Assembly (NCBI RefSeq): GCF_011516645.4
Contig: NZ_CP088285.1
Coordinates: forward strand, 9,318,501-9,382,500
DNA length: 64,000 nucleotides
Source: Bradyrhizobium septentrionale
Lineage (GTDB): Bacteria; Pseudomonadota; Alphaproteobacteria; Rhizobiales; Xanthobacteraceae
Reading direction: 5' to 3'
Below the pieces are notes generated by a model. That model ran no database searches, was not told the DNA's origin, and saw nothing but the letters and a program-made list of their open reading frames with translations. The translations under genes and the position numbers were made by a program. Shown in pieces: positions 52,905 to 61,339 of this stretch. The first letter of the stretch is position 1. Every line of letters begins with the position of its first letter.

Positions 52905-53283
52905 GGCCTGTCCCTGTCGTCTCCGCCGGGTCTCGCCGGCGGCGCGTTGGCCAAGCCAATCACGAAACTGGTTAACGGATTGTTGTCGGGATGATCGGCA
53001 AAACCGCCCCATTCTGGACAATTTCTGGACACAATCGACGCGCTAACGCAGGAATTTCGAGTACCCATAAGGCCTTATGGCGCAAAGCTGTTAACGATGA
53101 TTAAGAAAGTATTAATCGCAAGCATTTCATTCGCATCGCTCAGCCAATAGGATGTTTGCGGATGTAGCGGACAAGCCGCCGAGGGGGGCGCTTGCCTCCG
53201 CTTGTGGGCACCGGCTTCGAGCTTGCGTGGGGACGATCGCAGGCTCGCCGACGCGTAAAATAGTGAGAGGGCTTGGACTGAAC
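52905..53283. other. Divergent control region between hpt and the giant gene
   Basis: 379 bases without a gene. It contains a direct repeat TTCTGGACA at 53013-53021 and 53024-53032 (11-base period) and three TTAA half-sites at 53091, 53101 and 53112. The ATG of the giant gene follows AGAGGGC. No hairpin terminator is present. Confidence 0.55.
53101..53115. promoter_or_regulatory. Perfect CtrA box upstream of the giant polar-protein gene
   Basis: TTAA-GAAAGTA-TTAA is an exact match to the Caulobacter CtrA consensus TTAA-N7-TTAA. Another TTAA starts ten bases earlier (53091), making a cluster of three half-sites. It is about 170 bases before the ATG at 53284 and about 200 before the hpt start, so either or both genes could be the target. 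Confidence 0.6.
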
Positions 53284-56200
53284 ATGGCGAACACTCCCAA
53301 GAAGGTCAAAGATCCCACCGAAGTCGCGCTTTCTGCCATCCAGGAAGCCCTCAACATCAGCGAACAGAGTGCGGAGAACCGCAGCTCCCTCAACGAAGGC
53401 GCCGCGCCGCCAAATCTGCCGCCGCCTGCGCCCGATTTTTCAGCTGCATCGTTGGATCAGCGTCCGAATGTCGATCGCCCGGCGTTCGAGCCGATCGAGG
53501 AGTCGCGCGCGCCGCGCCGCGCCGCCAACGATGATCGCGAGACCATCGGCCAGATGCTGCAGACGTTGCAGGGCGGCCGTTCCGCACGCAACGCCTTCAC
53601 GCTGTTCTTCGTCTGCTCCGGCGCCTGGCTGCTCGGCGGCGCGATCCTCACCATCGCCTTCTGGCCCGCGCTGCAGGCTTCGATGGCCCAGGGCACCGGC
53701 GTGCTGGTGCTCGCCGGCCTCGCCGCGCTGTTCGCCGTGCCGATCCTCCTGTTCTACTATCTCGCCAGCCTCGCCGCGCACGGTCAGCGCATGCAGATGA
53801 TCGCGCAATCGATGGCGCAGGTCGCAATGCGATTCTCCGAGCCGGAAAACGCCGCCGCCGATTCCATGGTGACGGTCGGTCAGGCGATCCGCCGCGAGGT
53901 CGCGGCGATGGGCGACGGCGTCGAGCGCGCGATCGCGCGCGCCGGCGAACTCGAGACGCTGGTTGCCAACGAAGTGGCGGCGCTGGAACGCGCCTATTCC
54001 GACAACGAAGTGCGCATCCGCGCGCTGCTGCAGGACATCGCCCACCAGCGCGACAATCTGGTCGGCCAGGCCGAGCAGGTGCGCAGCGCGATCTCCGGCG
54101 TGCAGATCGACCTGCGCCACGACATTGCGCTGATCTCGGACGCGATCGCCTCGCGCGTCGACGAGGTCGCCAAGAGCATCACCGGCGCGCTGGAAGAGCG
54201 CGGCCAGCACATCACGACGGCGCTGAGCCATGCCGGCGACAACATGATCCTCGCGCTCGGCGAGCGCGGCGGCGACCTGCTCGACCGCCTCGAGGAAGCC
54301 AGCGCCGAGACCACCCGCGCGGTGATGGACGCCTCCGAGCGGCTCACCACCAGCCTCAACTTCAAGACCGGCCACGTCCATGACGAGTTCGTCGATCTGG
54401 CCGATCGCGTCCACGAGATGCTGAACGAGCGTGTCGACCGCATCACCGGCGAGTTCGAGCAGCGTTCGTCTGCGATCGTCGACGGCATCTCCGACCGCAC
54501 CGAAGAGGTCCACGACTCCCTGAAGAACTCCGCGGACTCGCTGCTGCTGGAGCTCGAGCTGCGCAGCAACGACCTCGTCAGCAAGATCGACGACGCCGGA
54601 AACCGCCTCGCCGGCCAGATCATGACCTCCGGCGACAAGGCGAGCGAGGCGCTCGACGTCACCGTCAATTCGCTGGTCGCCAAGGTGGTGGGCCAGACCG
54701 AGACCGCACACGATTCGCTGTCGCTGCAGATGAGCGCGTTCGACGACCTGGTGAAGAACCACGGCAGCGAGCTCGCCGAGAAATTCGCCCGCGACTCCGG
54801 CACGCTCGGCGCACTGATTACCCGCCACATCTCGGAATTCGACCGCACCGTGAAGACCTTCGGCGGCGATATCGTCGAGCGCATGGGCCAGCGCACCCAG
54901 GACATCGCCGACAGCCTGAAGATCTATGTCGACACGTTCGACCATCGCGTCACCACCAACAGCGGCGACATCACCGCCTCGCTCGACCAGCGCCTGCTGC
55001 AGTTCGAGACCACGCTCGGCAGCCGCGTCACCAATCTCGACGCCTCGCTGAACGACAAGCTGTCGTCGTTCGACTCCTCGCTCGCCAGCAAGATCGGCTC
55101 GTTCGACGGCCGTCTGCAATCGCTGGATGACACTATCGACGGCCGCATGAGGACGCTCGAAGTCACCTTCGAGAGCCGCGCCAAGTCGGTCACCGACACC
55201 ATCGACGGCCATCTCGGCACGCTCGCGACGCAACTCACCGAAGGCGCCACCCAGGCGATCCAGTCGATCGACTCGCGGCTCGGCCTGCTCACCACGACCC
55301 TGACCGAGGGCACGGTGCAGGCGATCGCCGCGGTCGACCACCGTATCAACGGCGTCACCGAGACGATCGACGGCCACAGCATCCGGCTTGCCGACACCAT
55401 CAACGGCCACAGCACCCGCCTCGCCGAAACCATCGACGGTCACAGCACTCGCCTCGTCGAGACCATCAGTGGTCATAGCTCGAACCTGACCGACACCATC
55501 ACCGCGCGCTTCACCGATATCCGGCAGGGCATCGAGAGCCGCGTCGGCGTCATCGCCGGCGACATCGACACCCGCGTCGCGCAGTTCGAGGACCTGCTGG
55601 GCTCGCGCGTCGAGGCCGTCGCCGGCCGCATCGAGAGCAGCGGCCGCCAGGCGAGCGAGGACCTGATGTCCCGCGCCGAGCTGTTGTCGTCGAGCATCAA
55701 ATCCCATGTCGAGGACGCCGAGCGCTCGCTGACCAACCTCGTGGTCAACACCAGCGAGACGATCCAGACCGGCGCGCGCACCGCTCAGCAGGCGCTGCTC
55801 TCAGTGTCTTCGGACGTCGGCAACCAGCTCAAGCAGAGCTCGGCCGAGGTCGAGAGCGTGCTGACTGCCGTCGGCACCAGCGCCGCCAATTCGATCCTCA
55901 CCAGTGCCCGCGACGCGCAGGTCTCGCTGGTCTCCGCCTCCGGCGACGTCGCCTCCCAGATCAAGGCGCTGTCGGAGGATGTCGAGCGCACGCTGCAGGC
56001 CGCCGGCAGCGCCACCGCAGCCTCGGTGCTGTCGGGCGCCCGCGACGCGCAGACCACGCTGGTCTCGGCGTCGGCCGAGGCCGCCAGCCAGGTCAAGTCG
56101 CTCGCCGCCGATGTCGAGCAGTCGCTGTCGATGTCCGGCTCTGCCGCCGCCGAAGCGATCATGACCGGCGCGCGCGAGGCCCAGACCACGTTGATCGCGA

Positions 56201-59200
56201 CATCGACCGACGTCACCGGCCAGGTGAAGTCGCTCGCCAGCGACGTCGAGCGCTCGCTCTCGATGGCCGGCAGCGCGACCGCGGAAGCCGTCGTCGCCTC
56301 CGCCCGCGAGGCCCAGAGCACGCTCGCCGGCGCCTCCACCGAAGCCGCCAATCTAGTGCGCACGCTCGCGGCCGACGTCGAGCACTCGCTCTCGACCGCC
56401 GGCACCGCGACCGCGGAAGCCGTCGTCGCCTCCGCCCGCGAGGCCCAGAGCACGCTCGCCGGCGCTTCCACCGACGCCACCAATCTGGTCCGCACCCTGT
56501 CGGCCGACATCGAGCGCTCGCTGTCGATGGCCGGCACCGCCACCGCGGAAGCCGTCGTCGCCTCCGCCCGCGAGGCCCAGAGCACGCTTGCCGGTGCGTC
56601 CACCGAGGCCACCAATCTGGTCCGCACCCTGTCGGCCGATATCGAGCGCTCGCTTTCGATGGCCGGCACCGCCACTGCGGAAGCCGTCGTCACTTCCGCC
56701 CGCGAGGCCCAGAGCACGCTTGCCGGTGCGTCCACCGAGGCCACCAATCTGGTCCGCACGCTCGCGGCCGATATGGAACGCTCGCTGTCGATGGCCGGCT
56801 CGGCCACCGCGGAATCGATCACGTCAGGTGCGCGTGAAGCCCAGAGCATGCTGGTCAGCGCATCCGCCGAGTCTGCGACACAGGTGACGGCGCTTGCCGC
56901 CGACATCCAGCGCGTGCTGTCGATGGCCGGCAGCGGCACCGCCGAGGCGCTGACCGCAGGTGCCCGCGAGGCGCAGAACACACTGGTCAGCGCGGCGACG
57001 GACGCCGTCAACCACGTCAAGTCGCTGGCCGTCGATGTCGAGCGCACCCTGACGGCGGTCGGCACCAACACCGCCCAGTCGATCCTGGGCAGCGCCCGCG
57101 ACGCCCAGAACTCGTTCGTGGCAACGTCCAGCGAGACCGCAAGCCAGATCCGCGCGATCTCCGCCGAGATCGAGCGCTCGCTGACCACGGCCGGCGCGGA
57201 GACCGCGCAGACCGTGCTGGGCAGCGCCCGCGAGGCCCAGAGCTCGTTTGCGTCAACCTCGGCCGATGCCGCCGCCCAAATCCGCACGCTCTCGACCGAT
57301 ATCGAGCGCGCGCTGGGTGCGGTCACGGCCAAGACCACCGACAACATCCAGACGTCGGCGCAGAACGCGCAGGCCGCGCTGATCAACATGTCCAACGAGG
57401 TCTCGACCAAGGTCAAGACGACCTCCGCCGACATCGAGCGCTCGGTGCTGTCGGCCTCCAGCGCGTTCGGCTCGGCGATGACCGGCAAGACCGACGAGAT
57501 CGTCACCTATGTGCAGCAGCAGACCGAGCGCCTGTCGCAGATCGTCGACGGCCGCCGCGGCTCGCTGGTCGAGGCGCTGACCGCCAAGACCACGCAGCTT
57601 GCGACCGACATGGATCGCGCCACTGCGGATGCGCTGAAGGCGATCGAAACCCGCGGCCTCGCCTTCTCGCAGTCGATGTCGGCGCACGGCGGCGACGTCG
57701 CGCGCAACATCACCTCGGCCGGCGACCAGGCGACCGGCGCGGTGGCGAAGTCGCTCAAGGAGCTCGAGCAGGCCTCTCGCGCGGCGATCGATCAGTCGCG
57801 CCAGGTCTCGATCTCGGCCGTCACCGAGATGCAGGAGACCAGCAAGATCCTGCGCACCGATACGGTCGCGCTGTTCGAGCGGCTGCGCGAGGGCAACATC
57901 CTGCTGCAGGAAGTGTTGACCGGCGCCCACGACAACCTCAACTCGCTGGAGCGCGCGCTGGTGACCCGCGTGGCCGACTTCGTGTCCGCCATGAACGACG
58001 TCACCTCGCGCAACGGCGTGGCGACCCAGACGCTGGAAGACCAGCTCACGGTGTTCAACAGCAAGACCGGCAAGGCGCTGGAAGATCTCGGCGCGTTGTC
58101 GAGCGAGTTCGAGACCCATGGCAAGGCGCTGATCGACGCGGCTGCCGTGGTCGAGCAGGCCAACCGCTCGACGACGGCCTCCGTCAGCGAGCGCAAGTCG
58201 GCGCTGGAATCGCTGGTCACCACCATCGACCTGCGCACCACCGATCTCGACCAGCGGCTGTCGCGCTTCACCGGGCTGCTCGATGAATCGCTGGCCGCGG
58301 CCGAGGAGCGCGCCCGCGACATCGCACGCGTGGTGGCGGAGACCGCAGGCGCCGGTTCGGCGGCGATCAGCAAGCAGTTCGAGGCGGTGCGCATGGCGGC
58401 CGAGAACGAGCGTCAGCAGACCGTCGACGCCATGAACGACCTCTACCAGCAGAGCAACGCCGAGACCGATGCGATGTTCAAGGACTCGACGGAGAAGTTC
58501 TCCGCGATGGTCACGGCGATGAAGCAGATGGCGAGCGAGATGCACAACGAGCTCGAGGCCACCCGCAACGAGCTGCGCCGCGGCGTGCTCGAAATGCCGC
58601 AGGAGGCCGCCGAGAACACCGCGCAGATGCGCAAGGTGATCGTCGACCAGATCGAGGCGCTGGCCGAACTGAACCGCATCGTCGCCCATCACGGCCGCGG
58701 GCTCGACGTCGTCAGCACCAACCGCGCCAGCGTCCGCCACGAGGAGCCGGTGATGGCTGCCGCCGGCGGCCGCGGCGACGTCCGGATGCGGGACAATGGC
58801 AACAGCGCCGCGACGCTGCCGCCGCCCGATCTCGGCATGGCGAGTTCGCGCCGCACCGAGGCCCCGTCGGTCAGCCCGGCAAGCCCCAACAACAACAACG
58901 GCGACGGCTGGCTGTCCGACCTGCTTAACCGCAGCGACGCGCCGCCGCCGGCGCAGCCGAGCCGCGAGGCCCAGCGCCCGCGTCCGCAGCAGCAGCCTGC
59001 CGCCAATCCGCTGGAGTCGCTGTCGCTCGACATCGGCCGGCTGATGGACCGGACGCTTGCCGCCGAGATGTGGGATCGCTACCAGCGCGGCGAGAACAAG
59101 GCGTTCAGCAAGCGCCTCTACACCCCGGCCGGCCAGAAGGCCTTTGATGAGGTGGCCCGCAAGTACCGCGCCGACCGCGGCTTCAAGCAGACGGTCGACC

Positions 59201-59340
59201 GCTACATCGCGGAGTTCGAGCGGCTGCTCGACGAAGTCGCCCGCGAAGGCCGCGGCCAGCAGGAGCTGGCTGGCCACCTGACCTCGGAGACCGGGCTGGT
59301 CTACACCCTGCTCGCACATGCCGCGGGACGGCTGGGGTAA
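53284..59340 (+). CDS. Giant membrane-anchored coiled-coil repeat protein, Growth Pole Ring (GPR)-like
   Basis: 2,018 residues. A disordered Pro-rich N-terminus is followed by two membrane helices (about 103-127 and 137-160) with a very short loop, then about 1,650 residues of alpha-helix in 11-residue periodicity. Residues about 694-737 are four 11-mers (TIDGHSIRLAD type); residues about 823-1394 are 13 units of 44 residues (AREAQSTLAGASTEA core). A Pro/Gln linker leads to a conserved-looking C-terminal domain (LESLSLDIGRLMDRTLAAEM, YRADRGFKQTVDRY). Size, two N-terminal helices and apolipoprotein-like repeats match GPR of Agrobacterium (Atu1348), which organises polar growth. The homology is inferred from architecture. 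The ATG at 53284 fits the start MANTPKKVKD. Confidence 0.88.
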   Translation: MANTPKKVKDPTEVALSAIQEALNISEQSAENRSSLNEGAAPPNLPPPAPDFSAASLDQRPNVDRPAFEPIEESRAPRRAANDDRETIGQMLQTLQGGRSARNAFTLFFVCSGAWLLGGAILTIAFWPALQASMAQGTGVLVLAGLAALFAVPILLFYYLASLAAHGQRMQMIAQSMAQVAMRFSEPENAAADSMVTVGQAIRREVAAMGDGVERAIARAGELETLVANEVAALERAYSDNEVRIRALLQDIAHQRDNLVGQAEQVRSAISGVQIDLRHDIALISDAIASRVDEVAKSITGALEERGQHITTALSHAGDNMILALGERGGDLLDRLEEASAETTRAVMDASERLTTSLNFKTGHVHDEFVDLADRVHEMLNERVDRITGEFEQRSSAIVDGISDRTEEVHDSLKNSADSLLLELELRSNDLVSKIDDAGNRLAGQIMTSGDKASEALDVTVNSLVAKVVGQTETAHDSLSLQMSAFDDLVKNHGSELAEKFARDSGTLGALITRHISEFDRTVKTFGGDIVERMGQRTQDIADSLKIYVDTFDHRVTTNSGDITASLDQRLLQFETTLGSRVTNLDASLNDKLSSFDSSLASKIGSFDGRLQSLDDTIDGRMRTLEVTFESRAKSVTDTIDGHLGTLATQLTEGATQAIQSIDSRLGLLTTTLTEGTVQAIAAVDHRINGVTETIDGHSIRLADTINGHSTRLAETIDGHSTRLVETISGHSSNLTDTITARFTDIRQGIESRVGVIAGDIDTRVAQFEDLLGSRVEAVAGRIESSGRQASEDLMSRAELLSSSIKSHVEDAERSLTNLVVNTSETIQTGARTAQQALLSVSSDVGNQLKQSSAEVESVLTAVGTSAANSILTSARDAQVSLVSASGDVASQIKALSEDVERTLQAAGSATAASVLSGARDAQTTLVSASAEAASQVKSLAADVEQSLSMSGSAAAEAIMTGAREAQTTLIATSTDVTGQVKSLASDVERSLSMAGSATAEAVVASAREAQSTLAGASTEAANLVRTLAADVEHSLSTAGTATAEAVVASAREAQSTLAGASTDATNLVRTLSADIERSLSMAGTATAEAVVASAREAQSTLAGASTEATNLVRTLSADIERSLSMAGTATAEAVVTSAREAQSTLAGASTEATNLVRTLAADMERSLSMAGSATAESITSGAREAQSMLVSASAESATQVTALAADIQRVLSMAGSGTAEALTAGAREAQNTLVSAATDAVNHVKSLAVDVERTLTAVGTNTAQSILGSARDAQNSFVATSSETASQIRAISAEIERSLTTAGAETAQTVLGSAREAQSSFASTSADAAAQIRTLSTDIERALGAVTAKTTDNIQTSAQNAQAALINMSNEVSTKVKTTSADIERSVLSASSAFGSAMTGKTDEIVTYVQQQTERLSQIVDGRRGSLVEALTAKTTQLATDMDRATADALKAIETRGLAFSQSMSAHGGDVARNITSAGDQATGAVAKSLKELEQASRAAIDQSRQVSISAVTEMQETSKILRTDTVALFERLREGNILLQEVLTGAHDNLNSLERALVTRVADFVSAMNDVTSRNGVATQTLEDQLTVFNSKTGKALEDLGALSSEFETHGKALIDAAAVVEQANRSTTASVSERKSALESLVTTIDLRTTDLDQRLSRFTGLLDESLAAAEERARDIARVVAETAGAGSAAISKQFEAVRMAAENERQQTVDAMNDLYQQSNAETDAMFKDSTEKFSAMVTAMKQMASEMHNELEATRNELRRGVLEMPQEAAENTAQMRKVIVDQIEALAELNRIVAHHGRGLDVVSTNRASVRHEEPVMAAAGGRGDVRMRDNGNSAATLPPPDLGMASSRRTEAPSVSPASPNNNNGDGWLSDLLNRSDAPPPAQPSREAQRPRPQQQPAANPLESLSLDIGRLMDRTLAAEMWDRYQRGENKAFSKRLYTPAGQKAFDEVARKYRADRGFKQTVDRYIAEFERLLDEVAREGRGQQELAGHLTSETGLVYTLLAHAAGRLG
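55363..55494 (+). repeat. Four 33-bp (11-residue) tandem repeats inside the giant gene
   Basis: The units begin at 55363, 55396, 55429 and 55462 and encode TIDGHSIRLAD, TINGHSTRLAE, TIDGHSTRLVE and TISGHSSNLTD. They show directly the hendecad unit of which the later 44-residue repeats are four-fold multiples. Confidence 0.85.
55753..57468 (+). repeat. Thirteen 132-bp (44-residue) in-frame tandem repeats
   Basis: The Ala codon of the A-R-E/D-A-Q core recurs at 55774, 55906, then every 132 bases to 57358. The four units beginning with GCGGAAGCCGTCGTC at 56281, 56413, 56545 and 56677 are nearly identical over more than 45 bases each, while outer units are diverged. The period equals four 11-residue turns. 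Confidence 0.9.
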
Positions 59341-59369
59341 GCTGAGTGGCGAATAGCGAGTAGCGAATG

Positions 59370-59399
59370 AAAAACGGAGACCGAAAGGTCTCCGTTTTT
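59370..59399. terminator. Bidirectional terminator after the giant gene
   Basis: AAAAACGGAGACC-GAAA-GGTCTCCGTTTTT is a perfect 13-bp stem including the A and T tracts, 30 bases after the stop. It works in both directions in principle. Confidence 0.88.
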
Positions 59400-59456
59400 G
59401 CTTGGGGCGGCGGCCGCTGAGTCTCGCCGTGGAAAGGCGCTCCGGTGTTAGCCGGC

Positions 59457-59543
59457 GTCATTGCGAGGAGCGCAAGCACGAAGCAATCCACGCAACAGCG
59501 AGTCGAGAGATGGATTGCTTCGCTTCGCTCGCAATGACTGGTG
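59457..59543. repeat. Intergenic inverted-repeat element
   Basis: The ends read GTCATTGCGAGGAGCG and CGCTCGCAATGAC, and further in GAAGCAATCCA pairs with TGGATTGCTTC. It is a palindromic element of about 87 bases between convergent genes, flanked by GCGAGTAGCGAAT-type short repeats at 59350-59369 and 59562-59582. Confidence 0.7.
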
Positions 59544-59588
59544 TGTCAGACTGGAGCGCTACTCGCTACTCGCCATTCGCCGATCACG

Positions 59589-60458
59589 TCACTGCCGCCG
59601 CCGCGGTCCGGGTGCTGCGGCCGGAGCCGGCGCGGGTTCGGGTGCGGCGTTGTTGCTGCCGCCGAAGATCACCCGGCTCGGGTTGCGGTCGAAATTGTTC
59701 ACGGCGCGGCTGATGTCGGAGAGCGTGCGGCGGCCGTCGGTGATCAGGGCGGTGGAGCGCTTGTCGAGATCCTCGGCGAGCTCGCGGATCGACTTCACCA
59801 TCAGGTTCAGCTCGCTGCCGCTGTTGCCGCCGGCGATCGCATTGAGGCCCAGCATCAGACTGTCGGCCTTGCCCATCACGCCGTCGACCTTGAGCATGAC
59901 GTTGTCGATCTTCTCGGAATTGCGCGCCAGCGCCTGGGTGAAGACCTCGAGGTTCTTCAGCGAATTCTTCACCGACTGCTGATTGTCGGCGACGATGCGG
60001 TTGACGTTTTGCAGCGTGGCGCGGATCGCCTCGGTGACGTCCTGCAGCGCATTGGGGTCGGCGGTCAGAACCGGGATGCCGTCCTCGTCGAGCGGCACCG
60101 GCGGAGCGGCCTCCTCGCCGCCCTTCAGCGAGATCGCGGCAACGCCGGTGAGGCCCTGGAATTCGAGACCGACCAGGGTGTCCTTGCGGAGCGGCGCGTT
60201 GTTCTCGATCATCGCCAGCGCGACCACGCGCCGCGGGTTGTCGAGCTTCACCGAGACCACTTCCCCTATCCGGATACCGTTAAAATTGACATTGCCGCCA
60301 TTGCGGAGGCCCGATGCCGGTCCCTCGAAGATTACCCGCAGGGGGCTGCGCTGCTTGGTGGTGTGCAGGCTCTGGAACCACAGCACGAAGCCGAACGCGG
60401 CGGCGATCACCGCCAGCGTGAAAGCCCCGATCAAGACGTAGTTCGCCCGCGTTTCCAT
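59589..60458 (-). CDS. MCE/MlaD-family lipid transport protein
   Basis: 289 residues. METRANYVLIGAFTLAVIAA gives an N-terminal membrane anchor, followed by the MCE domain (VIFEGPASGLRNGGNVNFNGIRIGEVVSVKL, then GVAAISLKGG) at about residues 40-120. A long helical part and an Ala/Pro tail ending PGPRRRQ follow. In the Mla system MCE hexamers form the periplasmic ring or channel for phospholipid movement. Last gene of mlaE-mlaF-mlaD order; 106 bases and a family A repeat separate it from the ATPase gene. Confidence 0.92.
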   Translation of the reverse strand: METRANYVLIGAFTLAVIAAAFGFVLWFQSLHTTKQRSPLRVIFEGPASGLRNGGNVNFNGIRIGEVVSVKLDNPRRVVALAMIENNAPLRKDTLVGLEFQGLTGVAAISLKGGEEAAPPVPLDEDGIPVLTADPNALQDVTEAIRATLQNVNRIVADNQQSVKNSLKNLEVFTQALARNSEKIDNVMLKVDGVMGKADSLMLGLNAIAGGNSGSELNLMVKSIRELAEDLDKRSTALITDGRRTLSDISRAVNNFDRNPSRVIFGGSNNAAPEPAPAPAAAPGPRRRQ

Positions 60459-60520
60459 CAATCACTCCTGAGCTCTCGCGCAGTCAGCCTGCGTTCGAGC
60501 CCGTCGAATTCCCTGTTGGC

Positions 60521-60564
60521 GCATGATCTCGTCCGAAAACCGGTCTCCTCGCTTCGGGATCATG
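60521..60564. repeat. Family A palindromic repeat, copy 4
   Basis: GCATGATC ... GATCATG with a core CCGAAAACCGGTCTCC. It is located between the ATPase and MCE genes of one operon, the only copy found inside an apparent operon. Confidence 0.7.
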
Positions 60565-60566
60565 GG

Positions 60567-61337
60567 CTAGGCCACAACGGCACGGGCGCGCTTGCCGTTG
60601 AAATATTGCTGCAGCCATGGATGCTGCGATGCCTTCATGTCGGCAATCGATCCTGCAGCAATGATCTTACCGTTCCCTAAAACGGCGATACGGTCGCACG
60701 CGGTGTAAAGACTGTCGAGATCGTGGGTTACCATGAAAACGGTCAGCCCCAAAGTGCGCTGCAGGGTGCGCACCAGCTCGTCGAAATCGCCGGCGCCGAT
60801 CGGATCGAGGCCTGATGTCGGCTCGTCGAGAAACACCAGTTCAGGATCGAGCGCGAGTGCGCGCGCCAGCGCGACGCGCTTGATCATGCCGCCGGACAAT
60901 TCCGACGGGTAGCGATCGGCGACCTCGGGCTTCAGCCCGACCATCACCAGTTTCGCCACCATGATCTCGTCGAGCAGCCGCTGCGAGACGCGCAGATACT
61001 CGCGCGCCGGAAACTGGATGTTCTGGCGCACCGTAAGCGAAGAGAACAGCGCGCCCTGCTGGAACAGGATGCCCCAGCGCCGCTCGACCGCTCGGCGCTG
61101 CGCCGAGCTCGCAGCATCGAGATCGACGCCGAACACTTCGATGCGGCCGGAGACCTTCGGCACCAGGCCGATGATGGTGCGCGTCAGCACCGACTTGCCG
61201 GCTCCCGACGGACCGACGAAGCCGAGGATCTCGCCGCGCTTGACGTCGAGGTCGAGGCCGTCGAGCACCCGCGTCTTGCCGAATTGAACGGTAATGTCGC
61301 GGACCCGGATGATGGCGTCGTCGCCTTGCTCGGCCAT
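60567..61337 (-). CDS. ABC transporter ATPase, MlaF type
   Basis: 256 residues from the ATG at 61337; a GTG two codons earlier overlaps the permease stop. Walker A GPSGAGKSVL, Q-loop LFQQGALFSSLTV (the QQGALF form is typical of MlaF), signature LSGGMIKRVALA, Walker B LVFLDEPTSGLDP and H-loop THDLD are complete. It powers the Mla/MCE phospholipid transporter. It follows the permease gene with coupled stop and start. Confidence 0.94.
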   Translation of the reverse strand: MAEQGDDAIIRVRDITVQFGKTRVLDGLDLDVKRGEILGFVGPSGAGKSVLTRTIIGLVPKVSGRIEVFGVDLDAASSAQRRAVERRWGILFQQGALFSSLTVRQNIQFPAREYLRVSQRLLDEIMVAKLVMVGLKPEVADRYPSELSGGMIKRVALARALALDPELVFLDEPTSGLDPIGAGDFDELVRTLQRTLGLTVFMVTHDLDSLYTACDRIAVLGNGKIIAAGSIADMKASQHPWLQQYFNGKRARAVVA

Positions 61338-61339
61338 GG

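Noticed and set aside
53440..55707. 755-codon minus-strand ORF inside the giant gene (and another at 57253-59319)
   Set aside because: Both are antisense shadows of a repeat gene with strong codon bias; no start signals and no recognisable fold.
55753..57468. Regular repeats resembling a CRISPR array
   Set aside because: The period is 132 bases, in frame, and both repeat and intervening bases are conserved; it encodes a protein repeat.
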